The notes below the pieces were generated by a model. That model saw nothing but the letters and a program-made list of their open reading frames with translations. It did not search any database and was not told the DNA's origin. Shown here piece after piece: positions 34,082 to 42,800 of a stretch of DNA of 64,000 nt (its first letter is position 1; every line of letters begins with the position of its first letter). The stretch spans positions 209,004 through 273,003 of the forward strand of contig NZ_JAUSTN010000002.1 of the NCBI RefSeq assembly GCF_030812875.1, read 5' to 3'. The DNA comes from Peptoniphilus_B koenoeneniae (lineage in GTDB: Bacteria > Bacillota > Clostridia > Tissierellales > Peptoniphilaceae). Both the position numbers and the translations under genes were made by a program.

Positions 34082-34090
34082 ATTTAAAAA

Positions 34091-34116
34091 AATAATGCTT
34101 CAAATGAAGCATTATT
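34091..34116. terminator. Terminator between the DJ-1 gene and the diacylglycerol kinase gene
   Basis: The stem AATAATGCTTCA / TGAAGCATTATT closes on an AA loop and is followed by T-rich sequence. The genes converge, and the kinase stop lies within the 3' arm. Confidence 0.75.
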
Positions 34117-35023
34117 TTATTTGGTTTTTATTTTTTAAATTTGCAAGGATAGCAAATTTTAAATTTTCTTTATTTAATTTTAAATTAAATTCTCTATCTT
34201 TTAAAAGCTCTCCATCAATATTTAAATTAATTTCTTCTGGGAGTTCAATTTTTACATTTTCCGCCTTAAAGATTTTAATTTTATCTTCATTAAAAATTTG
34301 ACCTTTTTTATATTTAGGTATAAGTCTTATAATTTCAGGAACTTTTAAAAATTCCGCTAAGACTATTTCCATTTTACCGTCATTTAAAATACTATTAGGC
34401 GCAGGATTAAATCCTCCTCCATAATAAGATCCGTTACAAAAAGCACAAAGAGTATATGTCCCCTCAATTATTTTTTCATCTATAAACATTTTTATTTTTT
34501 GTCCCCTATTGTTAAACAATACTTTTAAAGTTGCAAGGTCATAAATCCTTTTTCCTAAAAATTTATATTTTTTTGCATATTCCCTTGCATATTCTAAAAC
34601 TCTTGTATCCAGGCCCGTTGATGCAATATTTATAGATGTATGAGTTTTATTTATTTCTATTGTGTCTATTTTTTTTATTTGCGGATTTATTAAGTCGTCT
34701 AAGGTGAATTTTTCATAATCAAATATTTTCGAAAAATCATTTGCCGTTCCCATTGGTATAAGTCCCAAGGCTATATTTGTATTTTTTAAAACATTTGCTA
34801 TTTCAGATAGGGTTCCATCTCCGCCGCAAGCATAAACTATTCCCTCTTTATTTTCAAGGGCAAATTTTTTTGCCGCCCTTCTTCCATGATTTTCATCTTC
34901 TGTAAAAACAAATTGGCAATTTTCTATTAAAGACTTTTTTATAAAAAAATCTTTAATTTCTCTATGGAACTTATTAAAATCATTTTTCCCGGCTTTTGTA
35001 CTATATATAAATAAATATTTCAT
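34112..35023 (-). CDS. Diacylglycerol/lipid kinase, DagK/YegS family
   Basis: This 303-residue kinase shows IYSTKAGKNDFNKFHREI, the nucleotide-binding ACGGDGTLSEIANVL, GLIPMGTANDFSKIF and a C-terminal region with GGGFNPAPNSILNDGKMEI, all DagK/YegS family motifs. It likely phosphorylates diacylglycerol or a related lipid at the membrane. The reading frame continues upstream into the tRNA-Thr gene, giving a false N-terminus; the real start is the ATG at 35021-35023. No clear ribosome site precedes it, and the tRNA 3' end is only 8 nt upstream, so tRNA processing may create a nearly leaderless mRNA. Confidence 0.9.
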   Translation of the reverse strand: MKYLFIYSTKAGKNDFNKFHREIKDFFIKKSLIENCQFVFTEDENHGRRAAKKFALENKEGIVYACGGDGTLSEIANVLKNTNIALGLIPMGTANDFSKIFDYEKFTLDDLINPQIKKIDTIEINKTHTSINIASTGLDTRVLEYAREYAKKYKFLGKRIYDLATLKVLFNNRGQKIKMFIDEKIIEGTYTLCAFCNGSYYGGGFNPAPNSILNDGKMEIVLAEFLKVPEIIRLIPKYKKGQIFNEDKIKIFKAENVKIELPEEINLNIDGELLKDREFNLKLNKENLKFAILANLKNKNQIK

Positions 35024-35031
35024 AACATTTT

Positions 35032-35107
35032 TGGAGCTGATGGGGGGACTCGAACCCCCGACCTGTGCATTACGAGTGCACTGCTCTACCATCTGAGCCA
35101 CATCAGC
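35032..35107 (-). tRNA. tRNA-Thr (CGT anticodon)
   Basis: The minus strand folds into a full cloverleaf: acceptor GCTGATG / CATCAGC, D arm GCTC / GAGC, anticodon stem GTGCA / TGCAC around CTCGTAA (anticodon CGT), T arm GGGGG TTCGAGT CCCCC, and an encoded CCA at 35034-35032. A TATAAT lies 9 nt upstream. Confidence 0.97.
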
Positions 35108-35254
35108 ATGTTCTAATTATAACATAAATGGGAGCTTTTATTTATTTTTATTTAAATATAACTTTTTGATTGAAATTTACACGTTTCTTTATTTTCTTAT
35201 AATTTATCATATTTAATCATAATTAGGTTTCGGACAACAAATGGACAACAAAAA

Positions 35255-35506
35255 CTAAAACTTTTTTCTATTAAAATACCTATCTTTTTTATCTAAGGAT
35301 TTAAATTCTTCTTCAGTTAAAAGTCTTTTGACTGCAATTTTATAATTTTTATTATAAGGATATACCCAGCGATCAATTAAATTTCTGACTTTTAAAGCTT
35401 CTTGTTTTGTTCTCAAATGTGCATGTTGTTTATATTCTCCATCTTCACGGGCGATTAACCAAGGTCTTTCGTCACAACGAGGTTTAAACTTAATTATTAG
35501 ATTCAT
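35255..35506 (-). CDS. Small phage-type protein of unknown function
   Basis: This 83-residue basic protein begins MNLIIKFKPRCDERPWLIAR and ends KDRYFNRKKF. It has no membrane segment. The pattern (HLRTKQEALKVRNLIDR, WVYPYNKNYKIAVKRLLTEEE) reminds me of small proteins in Firmicutes prophages, but I cannot name a family. It is the left-most frame of prophage relic B. It looks intact, but all its neighbours are truncated or isolated, so it may be a leftover. Function is unknown. Confidence 0.5.
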   Translation of the reverse strand: MNLIIKFKPRCDERPWLIAREDGEYKQHAHLRTKQEALKVRNLIDRWVYPYNKNYKIAVKRLLTEEEFKSLDKKDRYFNRKKF

Positions 35507-35538
35507 TTTCTTTGGCGCGTTTTAATGCAATTTCTCGT

Positions 35539-35937
35539 CTAAACATTTAAAAGCCTTATATGGTGATTTAGGGCCCTTACAGACGATATCAGCTTTTTGC
35601 CGCCAAAAGTCATCTGTGTTGAGCCTCCACCGTCTAAATTTATCAACCCATCAAAAGCAATTCGACTATTTAGCAAGCCTTTTCTAAAGTCATCTAATGT
35701 AAGACTTTTATCACTTTCTATTAAGTAGACCTTATTTCCTTTAAAGCCTATAGCGGTATGTTTCGTCGCTCTTAGTACATCGGCATATGCTCCGACAAAC
35801 CCCTCCGACTTAGGATTATAGAATGGATAAAGTGAAATCCCACTTATTCCCCATTTGATTGGGTCTTTGATTTCAGTTTTTGCGTTATAGACCATGGCAT
35901 GGTGTAAAGACTTCCGCATTAAAATATTTTGCATCAA
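35539..35937 (-). pseudogene. Truncated phage lysin fragment with phosphodiester-glycosidase-like domain
   Basis: About 130 residues remain, with KWGISGISLYPFYNPKSEGF, IGFKGNKVYLIESDKSLTL and the motif FDGLINLDGGGSTQMTFGG. The LDGGGSTQM motif is the signature of the phosphodiester glycosidase (NAGPA-like) domain found in some phage tail or lysin proteins. The N-terminal portion expected of such proteins is missing and there is no good ribosome site, so the gene is probably a fragment. A different frame directly upstream is open for some codons, which suggests a frameshift near 35890. Confidence 0.6.
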
Positions 35938-35961
35938 ATATTGCTGGCATATTATTCCTCC

Positions 35962-36462
35962 TTAAATTTTAGCACCTGGATTCTTTTCTAAGTATTCCAT
36001 CATTTGTGAATAAGTCATATCTTTAACATTAGGTTCATTTACAGAACCAGCACCACCTACTGAGCTTCCTTCAACTTCAAATAAATAATCATCTGATTTC
36101 TTGAGATTATTAATTTGAGTTTCTAAATCTGAATCAAAATTTTTGGAATTCTTTAAAACTTCCATATCCAATAGTGCTTTAGCCGCTTTAGGATTCTTAA
36201 CTTTAGATTTCATTAGAGAATTTTCAATAGAATGATTAAGCTTTAAATCAGAAATTTCATTTTTATATTTTTCTATTTCAGATTTGATTTCATCAACATT
36301 AATTTTTTCAAAATCAGAAATTTTATTATTTGCAACTTCAAGTTCAGACTTTAAGTTGTCTCTTTCTGACTTAATAGAATTAATATCTTGACCATTTAAT
36401 TTGAAAACTCCTTGAATCTGTTCTTCATTTAATCCTAATTCCAATAGTTCTTCTTTTTTCAT
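35962..36462 (-). CDS. Phage capsid scaffolding protein (GP20-like)
   Basis: This 166-residue protein begins MKKEELLELGLNEEQIQGVF, followed by a long coiled coil (NSIKSERDNLKSELEVANNK and on) and a C-terminal region with MKSKVKNPKAAKALLDMEVL. This is the pattern of phage minor structural protein GP20, a scaffold used in procapsid assembly. It has GGAGGAAATA ahead of the ATG and appears full length. In an intact phage the major capsid gene should follow; here a lysin fragment follows instead, showing a deletion. It may be expressed but has no partners here. Confidence 0.75.
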   Translation of the reverse strand: MKKEELLELGLNEEQIQGVFKLNGQDINSIKSERDNLKSELEVANNKISDFEKINVDEIKSEIEKYKNEISDLKLNHSIENSLMKSKVKNPKAAKALLDMEVLKNSKNFDSDLETQINNLKKSDDYLFEVEGSSVGGAGSVNEPNVKDMTYSQMMEYLEKNPGAKI

Positions 36463-36537
36463 TATTTCCTCCTCAGGTTAATTTTAAGTATCACCAATAC
36501 TAATAGAGTTATGTAGGTTTAGGTCCCACAACCAAAA

Positions 36538-36613
36538 TGGCGGGAATAATAGGATTTGAACCTGTGTCTCATTAATAAAAATTAATTGCTCTACCTAACT
36601 GAGCTATATTCCC
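36538..36613 (-). tRNA. tRNA-Lys-like gene (TTT anticodon), probably degenerate
   Basis: The minus strand gives acceptor GGGAATA / TATTCCC, D arm GCTC / GAGC, a T arm ACAGG TTCAAAT CCTAT with one C-A mismatch, and an encoded CCA. The anticodon stem ATTAA / TTAAT is AT-only and encloses a loop of six bases (TTTTTA) rather than seven. TTT would read Lys codons. It lies within a prophage relic, and the loop defect suggests loss of function. Confidence 0.6.
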
Positions 36614-36615
36614 AC

Positions 36616-36639
36616 ACAAAAAAGACCTTTTAAAGTCTT
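36616..36639 (-). terminator. Weak terminator upstream of the tRNA-like gene
   Basis: A 5-bp stem AAGAC / GTCTT with an 8-nt loop is followed by a T run on the minus strand. Confidence 0.35.
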
Positions 36640-36674
36640 GTCCAGGACTAAAACAAAAGAGATTTTAAACAGTT

Positions 36675-36926
36675 TTACGACTTATTCAGGTCGCTTAATT
36701 TTTTCTTATTGTCGTAACCAAATTTTTCCATTCCAATGGTTAATCGTTTTATTTCGTCTCCTGCTATAGAATCAGGTAAACTACAAAAATATTTTTCTTC
36801 TTCTTTTGATTTAAAATCAACATCATCACAAAATCTCGAATCAGCTAATTCCTCATTTGTTGCTTCAAATGGAGATTTTACACTTAATTTAGCTCTTTCT
36901 ATTAAGCTCATATTCTTTTTATCCAT
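36675..36926 (-). CDS. Small phage-associated protein of unknown function
   Basis: This 83-residue hydrophilic protein begins MDKKNMSLIERAKLSVKSPF and has no recognised motif, membrane segment or signal peptide. Its start overlaps the end of the ADP-ribosyltransferase fragment by 8 nt, so the two were probably one transcription unit in the parent phage, and AGGAGG is near the start. It could be an internal head or accessory protein. It seems complete, but I cannot assign a function. Confidence 0.5.
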   Translation of the reverse strand: MDKKNMSLIERAKLSVKSPFEATNEELADSRFCDDVDFKSKEEEKYFCSLPDSIAGDEIKRLTIGMEKFGYDNKKKLSDLNKS

Positions 36927-37539
36927 TGTTTACCTCCTCAATTAATATTTTTAATATTAAATTATCATTTTCACACTTAGCTTCTCTTAAATTAAATTTT
37001 ACTCCAGTATTAAATATAATTTCACTTTCATAGTCATTAGGTGTTGCATAACAATGAGTTCCTTTTGGAACGTATAATTCTATTTTAATAGGTCTATCTG
37101 TAAACACGTTGTCTGTAGGTGTAACACTCGCAGAAATAAATCCTTTTTGTTGTTGTACATAACCAACATTCTTATTCAATTCTTCAGCAATATCCTCAAA
37201 AGCAATATTAGAATCAATACTTGAATCTGAAATAAAATTTTTGAGCCAATTTCCATCTACATATCTATCACAAATAAAATCTTTGTGAGTTGTATTAGAA
37301 TTGATAACGTTCTTTAAAGTATTTATTGTTTTTAAATATTCTTCATCATTACCTTCAAATACAGATAAATCATCTGTTCTAAGATATTGATTCATTCTAA
37401 ATGATCTCCAAGTACCAACATATCTAAATTCAGCATCATTAATTATAAAAGATTCCTCTGCCGAACATTGACCAAAATATTTCTGAGCTTCTTGAATCCC
37501 ATTTTCAAGGTACTCATACTTATTTATATCATAATTCTT
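36919..37539 (-). pseudogene. ADP-ribosyltransferase domain, 5'-truncated phage gene
   Basis: The frame is open from 37539 with no start codon: KNYDINKYEYLENGIQEAQK and on into an R-S-E class ADP-ribosyltransferase fold. Likely catalytic elements are the Arg in ICDRYVDG, the STS-like FISASVT and the ExE-like DYESEIIF, with YVPKGTHCY between. Similar domains occur in phage minor head proteins, where they modify host proteins after injection. A stop at 37540-37542 and the pcp terminator lie directly upstream, so the N-terminal part has been deleted. An ATG at 37393-37395 exists but would cut into the fold. Confidence 0.65.
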
Positions 37540-37559
37540 TTAAATTTATTAAAAAAATA

Positions 37560-37590
37560 CCGGAGATACAAGTCTCCGGAATTTTTTATT
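37560..37590. terminator. Bidirectional terminator after pcp
   Basis: The stem CCGGAGA / TCTCCGG with a 6-nt loop has T runs on both sides. It ends the ten-gene operon 47591-37586. Confidence 0.85.
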
Positions 37591-38200
37591 TGTTTTCTTC
37601 TATTATTGTTTCAAGAGCTATTTCTATTGATTTTACAATATCTTCTTTGTTCATGAAAGGTGTTCCTGCAGGTTTATCTATTACTTGTTCTGCAATAAAA
37701 GGAACATGAATAAAGCCGCTCTTTAAACCCTTAAATTTTCTTTGACCCAAATATCTTACAGAATATAAAACGTCATTACATACATAAGCTCCTGCTGTGA
37801 AAGATACATAGGCAGGAAGTCCTGCTTTTTTTATATTTTCAACAATTTTAGGAACTGGTAGATTTGAAATATATCCGTCTTCTCCATCTTCATGTATCTT
37901 TTCATACATAGGTTCGTTTCCTTCGTTGTCAGGTATTCTTGCAACTCTTACGTTTACTCCTACATATTCAACGCTTACACAAGATCTGTTTCCTGCTTGT
38001 CCTATGGATAAAACAACATCCGGATTTATTTCTTCTATCTTTTCTTCTATTTTTTTAGGTCCTTTACCAAATACTGTAGGTATTTGAAGTTTTACTATTT
38101 CAGATCCATTTATTTCATCTTTTACTTTTTTTACAGCTTCCCATGCAGGATTAATTTTTTCTCCTCCAAAAGGATCAAAGCCTGTTAATAATATTTTCAT
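37586..38200 (-). CDS. pcp: Pyrrolidone-carboxylate (pyroglutamyl) peptidase
   Basis: This 204-residue cysteine peptidase removes N-terminal 5-oxoproline from peptides. It starts MKILLTGFDPFGGEKINPAW, has VLSIGQAGNRSCVSVEYVGVN near the Glu of the triad, the active Cys in AGAYVCNDVLYSV and the His in SGFIHVPFIAEQV. The length is standard. It is the last gene of the operon, 10 nt after DUF979, which encodes one half of a predicted two-part transporter. The context suggests release and handling of 5-oxoproline, since a gamma-glutamylcyclotransferase that also makes 5-oxoproline is in the same operon. Confidence 0.95.
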   Translation of the reverse strand: MKILLTGFDPFGGEKINPAWEAVKKVKDEINGSEIVKLQIPTVFGKGPKKIEEKIEEINPDVVLSIGQAGNRSCVSVEYVGVNVRVARIPDNEGNEPMYEKIHEDGEDGYISNLPVPKIVENIKKAGLPAYVSFTAGAYVCNDVLYSVRYLGQRKFKGLKSGFIHVPFIAEQVIDKPAGTPFMNKEDIVKSIEIALETIIEENK

Positions 38201-38210
38201 TCTTTTCTCC

Positions 38211-39155
38211 TTAACTAAACATTATCATATAAATAATTTGTACCGTCAGCATAATTAATGCAGGTACAACTTGATTTTTTATTACGCCGTTTTTATCTTT
38301 CATTTCAAGTATTGCAACTGGAACTATATTAAAGTTTGCAGCCATAGGTGTCATAAGTGTTCCGCAGTATCCGCAAGTTAGTGCCAACATTCCTATAAGA
38401 GTCGGGTCTGCTCCTTGAGCAAGTACAAAGGGAGCTCCTATTCCTACTGTCATAACTGTTATTGCAGCAAAAGCATTTCCCATTACCATTGTGAATAGTG
38501 CCATTCCTATTGCATATACAATTATTCCCACTACTATATTTCCTTCAGGAATTATATTTCCAACTATATCTGATACAACTTGTCCTACTCCAGCTTGAGT
38601 AAATACTGCTCCTAAAGATGCTAAAAACATAGGAAGCATACTTAAAGGTCCTACAAGGTCCAAAAATCTTTTTGAGTCTTTTAAATAAATGTTAAGAGTA
38701 TTGTCTTTGTTCATAAAATACAAAGTTATCATTGCTAAAGCAACTCCAAGTCCAACTCCTACTAGGGCTCCAAGTTTTGTCATTGTTGCAAATATTACTG
38801 CTGTAAGTCCAATCATAAAAGCTGGAATAAATATCTTATATCCAAGTTTATCGCTCACTGCCTTTGTATATTCTTTTGTAGGTATGTCGTTTGTCTTGTA
38901 TGAAACTTGATTAAATATTGCAGGAAGAGCCATTAATACTACTAAAACACCTACAACTTTTGCCGGTATCCATCTTCCTAGAGCTATTACTATTCCAAGT
39001 ATTATCCAAAATATGGCTGTACCTATTCTTTTTTCATTTGCCTTGTCATTTAAATTTCTTATTCCTGTATTTAGAAGCAAAAGTCCAGTTATTATATAAA
39101 GGATTTCAAGAAGTTTTGCTCCTGTTGTTACTTCAGTTGATGTGAAAAAACTCAT
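38211..39155 (-). CDS. DUF979 membrane protein, probable transporter subunit
   Basis: This 314-residue protein is almost wholly hydrophobic, with about nine membrane segments, for example LLEILYIITGLLLLNTGI and VVGIIVYAIGMALFTMVMGN. TLIGMLALTCGYCGTLMTPM is a conserved-looking helix. It belongs to DUF979, which is regularly found beside DUF969 and pcp in Firmicutes. It overlaps DUF969 by 4 nt. The pair is thought to form a permease; 5-oxoproline or small peptides are plausible substrates by context, not by demonstrated biochemistry here. Confidence 0.85.
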   Translation of the reverse strand: MSFFTSTEVTTGAKLLEILYIITGLLLLNTGIRNLNDKANEKRIGTAIFWIILGIVIALGRWIPAKVVGVLVVLMALPAIFNQVSYKTNDIPTKEYTKAVSDKLGYKIFIPAFMIGLTAVIFATMTKLGALVGVGLGVALAMITLYFMNKDNTLNIYLKDSKRFLDLVGPLSMLPMFLASLGAVFTQAGVGQVVSDIVGNIIPEGNIVVGIIVYAIGMALFTMVMGNAFAAITVMTVGIGAPFVLAQGADPTLIGMLALTCGYCGTLMTPMAANFNIVPVAILEMKDKNGVIKNQVVPALIMLTVQIIYMIMFS

Positions 39156-39829
39156 TTAATTTCCCCCTTTGCTCCGTTTTTTGAAAGTTTTTTATCTTTC
39201 AAAATATAATAAATTATTCCTACAATTGTAGCTATTAAAGCTACTGGTATTTCTACTTTTGCAAGATCTATAAGTTCTACATTATATCCAAGTTCTTTTA
39301 AAGTTCCTTGAACTAAAAGTCCTCCTGATCCACCAACGAAGAGTACTTGTCCGAAGAACCATGTTATGTTTTCCATACCTGCTGCCATTCCCTTTACTTC
39401 TTCAATGTGTTCTTCATGGTTGTCTGCAGGAACTTCTCTTACTGCCGCTTCAGCCATTGGCATTACTACAGGGCGAATAAAACCTGCAACTCCTCCGAAA
39501 CCTGCGTTAAATGCTGCAAATATTACTCTCATTATTCCGTAAGATGCTATAATTTTTCCTGCACTTGCATTTTTTATTCTCGAAATAAATTTTGCAGCTG
39601 ATTCTCTTAAGCCATTCCTTTCAAGAGTTCCCGTTACAAGCATTACTATTACAAATATCATCATAGCTCTGTTATTTACAAAGCTGGTACCCAAGGTTTC
39701 CAAAAAACCTTCTATACCCAAACCTCCTACAATTGCAGTTGCAATCATGGAAACAAATATTATAGCAATTGAGTTAAATTTTAGGGCAAAACCTATAATA
39801 AGAATTGCTATACCTATTAGTTTTATCAT
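39152..39829 (-). CDS. DUF969 membrane protein, probable transporter subunit
   Basis: This 225-residue protein has about five or six membrane segments (LIGIAILIIGFALKFNSIAI; FVNNRAMMIFVIVMLVTGTL; AFNAGFGGVAGFIRPVVMPM). It matches DUF969, the usual upstream partner of DUF979. The ALKFN and FGGVAG stretches resemble ion-transporter-superfamily re-entrant regions, so the pair may be a split secondary transporter. It overlaps both neighbours by 4 nt. Function remains inferred from gene order. Confidence 0.85.
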   Translation of the reverse strand: MIKLIGIAILIIGFALKFNSIAIIFVSMIATAIVGGLGIEGFLETLGTSFVNNRAMMIFVIVMLVTGTLERNGLRESAAKFISRIKNASAGKIIASYGIMRVIFAAFNAGFGGVAGFIRPVVMPMAEAAVREVPADNHEEHIEEVKGMAAGMENITWFFGQVLFVGGSGGLLVQGTLKELGYNVELIDLAKVEIPVALIATIVGIIYYILKDKKLSKNGAKGEIK

Positions 39830-42800
39830 TGTGTCCTCCTCCTATTGCGGTAAATTCTTCCTCCGCTTTTTGTGTTAATTTTTCTATCATATAAAATTTC
39901 CTTTTGAGAAATGAATTTTATTGTGTCTAAATTATGAGCTGTATGAGCTTTTGAACATAATTTTAAAAATTCTCCGTCGGCAGATTCATCTATTACTTCA
40001 CTGGTAAAACCTACCTTAGTTATTTCCGGATATCTTATAGAAAGATATCTGTGAGCCCTATTAGTGTCAAAACCTATCCAGTAAAAAATTATATCCTTGT
40101 AATAACCTGTAGGGAACATCTTTGGCATAAGGGCGTGAGCATATTTTTCAAATCTGTCCTGCATATCTAAATTCATTTTATGCATTAAATCATCTTTGTT
40201 TATAGAATCTGCAATTACGTCTTGAAGTTCTTCACAAAGCTTAAAGTTTTCCTTATACTCTTCTTCTTTAGGATACCAAAAATATCCATATATAAGAGAT
40301 CTTGGAAGCCAAAAACCCTTATAGGCAGGAGCTGTATATCCTGAAAATGGTTGAGCCCATTCATGATGAGGTACTCCATGATTATCACAGTATATATCTG
40401 GAAGATGTCTATAAAACATTTGCACCATAGCCTCGGCTTCCGTATGAATAGAACCCTCCTTAAAATATTCCTGAGCAAACTCTTTTCCAAGAGCATTAAA
40501 TCTTGCAATGTGGAATATCCAATTGGGATGCTCTTTTATAAGAAGGCTGTGAATATAAGAACCATCAGGATTTTCCATAGGTATTAAAACAACATTTACT
40601 TTTTTAAGAAGTTCTTTATCTTTCAAAAGCTTTTCAGTAAGTTCATAACATGAATTGGATGAAGAAACCTCATTTGCATGATGCCTTTCATTAATATACA
40701 TAGTAGGCTTTTTCATTGTCCTTTTAAAAGTCGGAGTGAAATCTTCATCTACATTAAACTCTATAGACTCAATATCTCTTCCCATAAAACTTTTAGTAAT
40801 ATAATTTATTTTTAAATTTTTATTGGACCTTAAAGAATCATTTAAAGCACAAATATCTTCGTGATTTAAAACTTTCTCATCAAAAGCTGGTGCCTTTTCA
40901 TGAAGCTTATATTTTTCTGCCACTTCATACTCTTTACCATTTATTATAAGAGCCTTAATATTTAAATCAGAAAATTTACTTAAACCCCTTTTTAAAATCT
41001 TAGAATAAATTTCAAGTTCTTCCCTATTTAAATCACATTCAATAATTAATTTTTGACCCTTATCATACCTGTAACCCAATAATTTATAGTTAAGATTCAT
41101 GTCAAGGTATTCTTTTTTTGAATCCCTTATTATAAAAGGTTTGGTATCTAAAAAGTTTCTAAGTTCAACTTCAAATTTAACATTACCCTTTCTATTATGG
41201 ATAAATGGTAAAATCAGTCCAGGACTGTCAAAAGTTCCGCCCTTCATTTTTTGACCCAAGGCCTTAAAATAATCAAGACCTACAAAATATAAATCTTCAT
41301 GGAAGTGATCAATTGATGAAATCCTATCTTGCCTTACATTTAAATTTTTATCAGTTTCAGAAAGACTTATGTCCATAAAAAGTTCTGCAAAAAATGGTTG
41401 CGAATCTTCTTTAAGATTTTTGCCTTCAATGTCTTTTCCAATTTCAGATAAAATATTTTGATAAGTATCCCAAACATTTTCTAAGTCAGTTTTAAAAGTT
41501 TCTACAATCTTTTTGTCTCCACTGGTAATTTCAAAATATCCTGTTTGAGGATGAACAAGACCCATACCCTTAAAATCATCTAAGTAAGGTCTTTCAGATA
41601 AAATAACCTTATAAGTATCTCTTAAAACTTCCTTGCCCTTTGATTTTGCAATAATTTCATAAGAATCTTCCATATCCTTGTTGATAAATTTAATTTTGTC
41701 CCTATTAATAGAAAGCTCTTTTGCTAAAATGTCATCAATGGGATAAAGCTCTTGTAAATATCTTATAGGAAGATCTAAAAATTTATTTTCATCTCCAGCA
41801 CCTTGATTGCTATAGCTGGGAACTGCACCGGCTTCATCGGAAATATCCGCCCCCTTCATATAGGACCAATAAATTTCTATTTCATCAACTTCTTTTCCAA
41901 TAAGGTCTGGTAAAATGTAATCCTCTATCCAAGAAAAACCGCTTTTATAGGAATCTATAACTTGAACTTTTCCCTTTACTGATTTTTTAAGCTCTTTTTC
42001 AAGCTCCTTTCTTACTTCAAGAGGTTCACTTATAGCACATCTTATAGAATCGATGTCTTTATAATTTTTTAATTTTTCCAGTAAAACATCTTTTTCCCAG
42101 GGAAATTCATATTCTTCTCTTTTAAAGACTTCCTTATTCTTAAAGCTTTCTATTTTTAAATCTTTAAACAAATCTTTATAAGCCTTTAAATTTGAATCAT
42201 AAGTTGAATCTATATAAATTTCCTTTGACCTTGAAACTCCCTTTGTAAGCTGCATTTCATAGGAATTTTCTCTAAAAACTCTATTTGTAATAAATTCAGC
42301 TCTTTCTAAATTTTCATCTGTTAAAAGCTTAAAGAAAGTGTCAAAGTCCTTATAAAAAACTTTTGTCTTTTCTTCAAATAAAATTTCATCAAAATCAGCC
42401 TTTTCAAATTCAAAATCATTAGAAGCAAAACTTATATCAAGAGCATTAGTATCCATAGCTTTTCTTCTTACTATCTCACATAGGATTTTAAATTCTTCAA
42501 AACTTAAATCACTTGGATTGCAATTAATCCTTGTATATCTTTTAAGAAATTCATCTCTGTAGATAGTCTTATCTAAAAACATGGACTCTTCTTTTAAGAC
42601 TTCTTTTTCTTCAATTTCAAAATCTTCATCTTGGTATGAAAAAATATCCATAATAATCTTATTAAATGCCCTATCATAATCGCCCTCACTAATGGATATT
42701 TCTATTTTTTCCTTATTTTTATTAATGTTAAATTCTCCGTCTTCTAAGGAAAATTCCTCACAACTTTCAGTAGAAGTAATTATAGGATTTTTAATTGAAT

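Noticed and set aside
35024..35101. N-terminal extension of the lipid kinase (MAQMVEQCTRNAQVGG)
   Set aside because: This is the translation of the tRNA-Thr gene; the kinase starts at 35023.
35032..35255. tRNA-Thr as attachment site of prophage relic B
   Set aside because: The relic lies on the 5' side of the tRNA and no repeat of the tRNA 3' end is visible at its other border.
36481..36537. Second tRNA relic next to the tRNA-Lys-like gene
   Set aside because: A T-arm-like hairpin can be drawn, but its loop does not fit the TTCRAAT consensus and no other arm is found.
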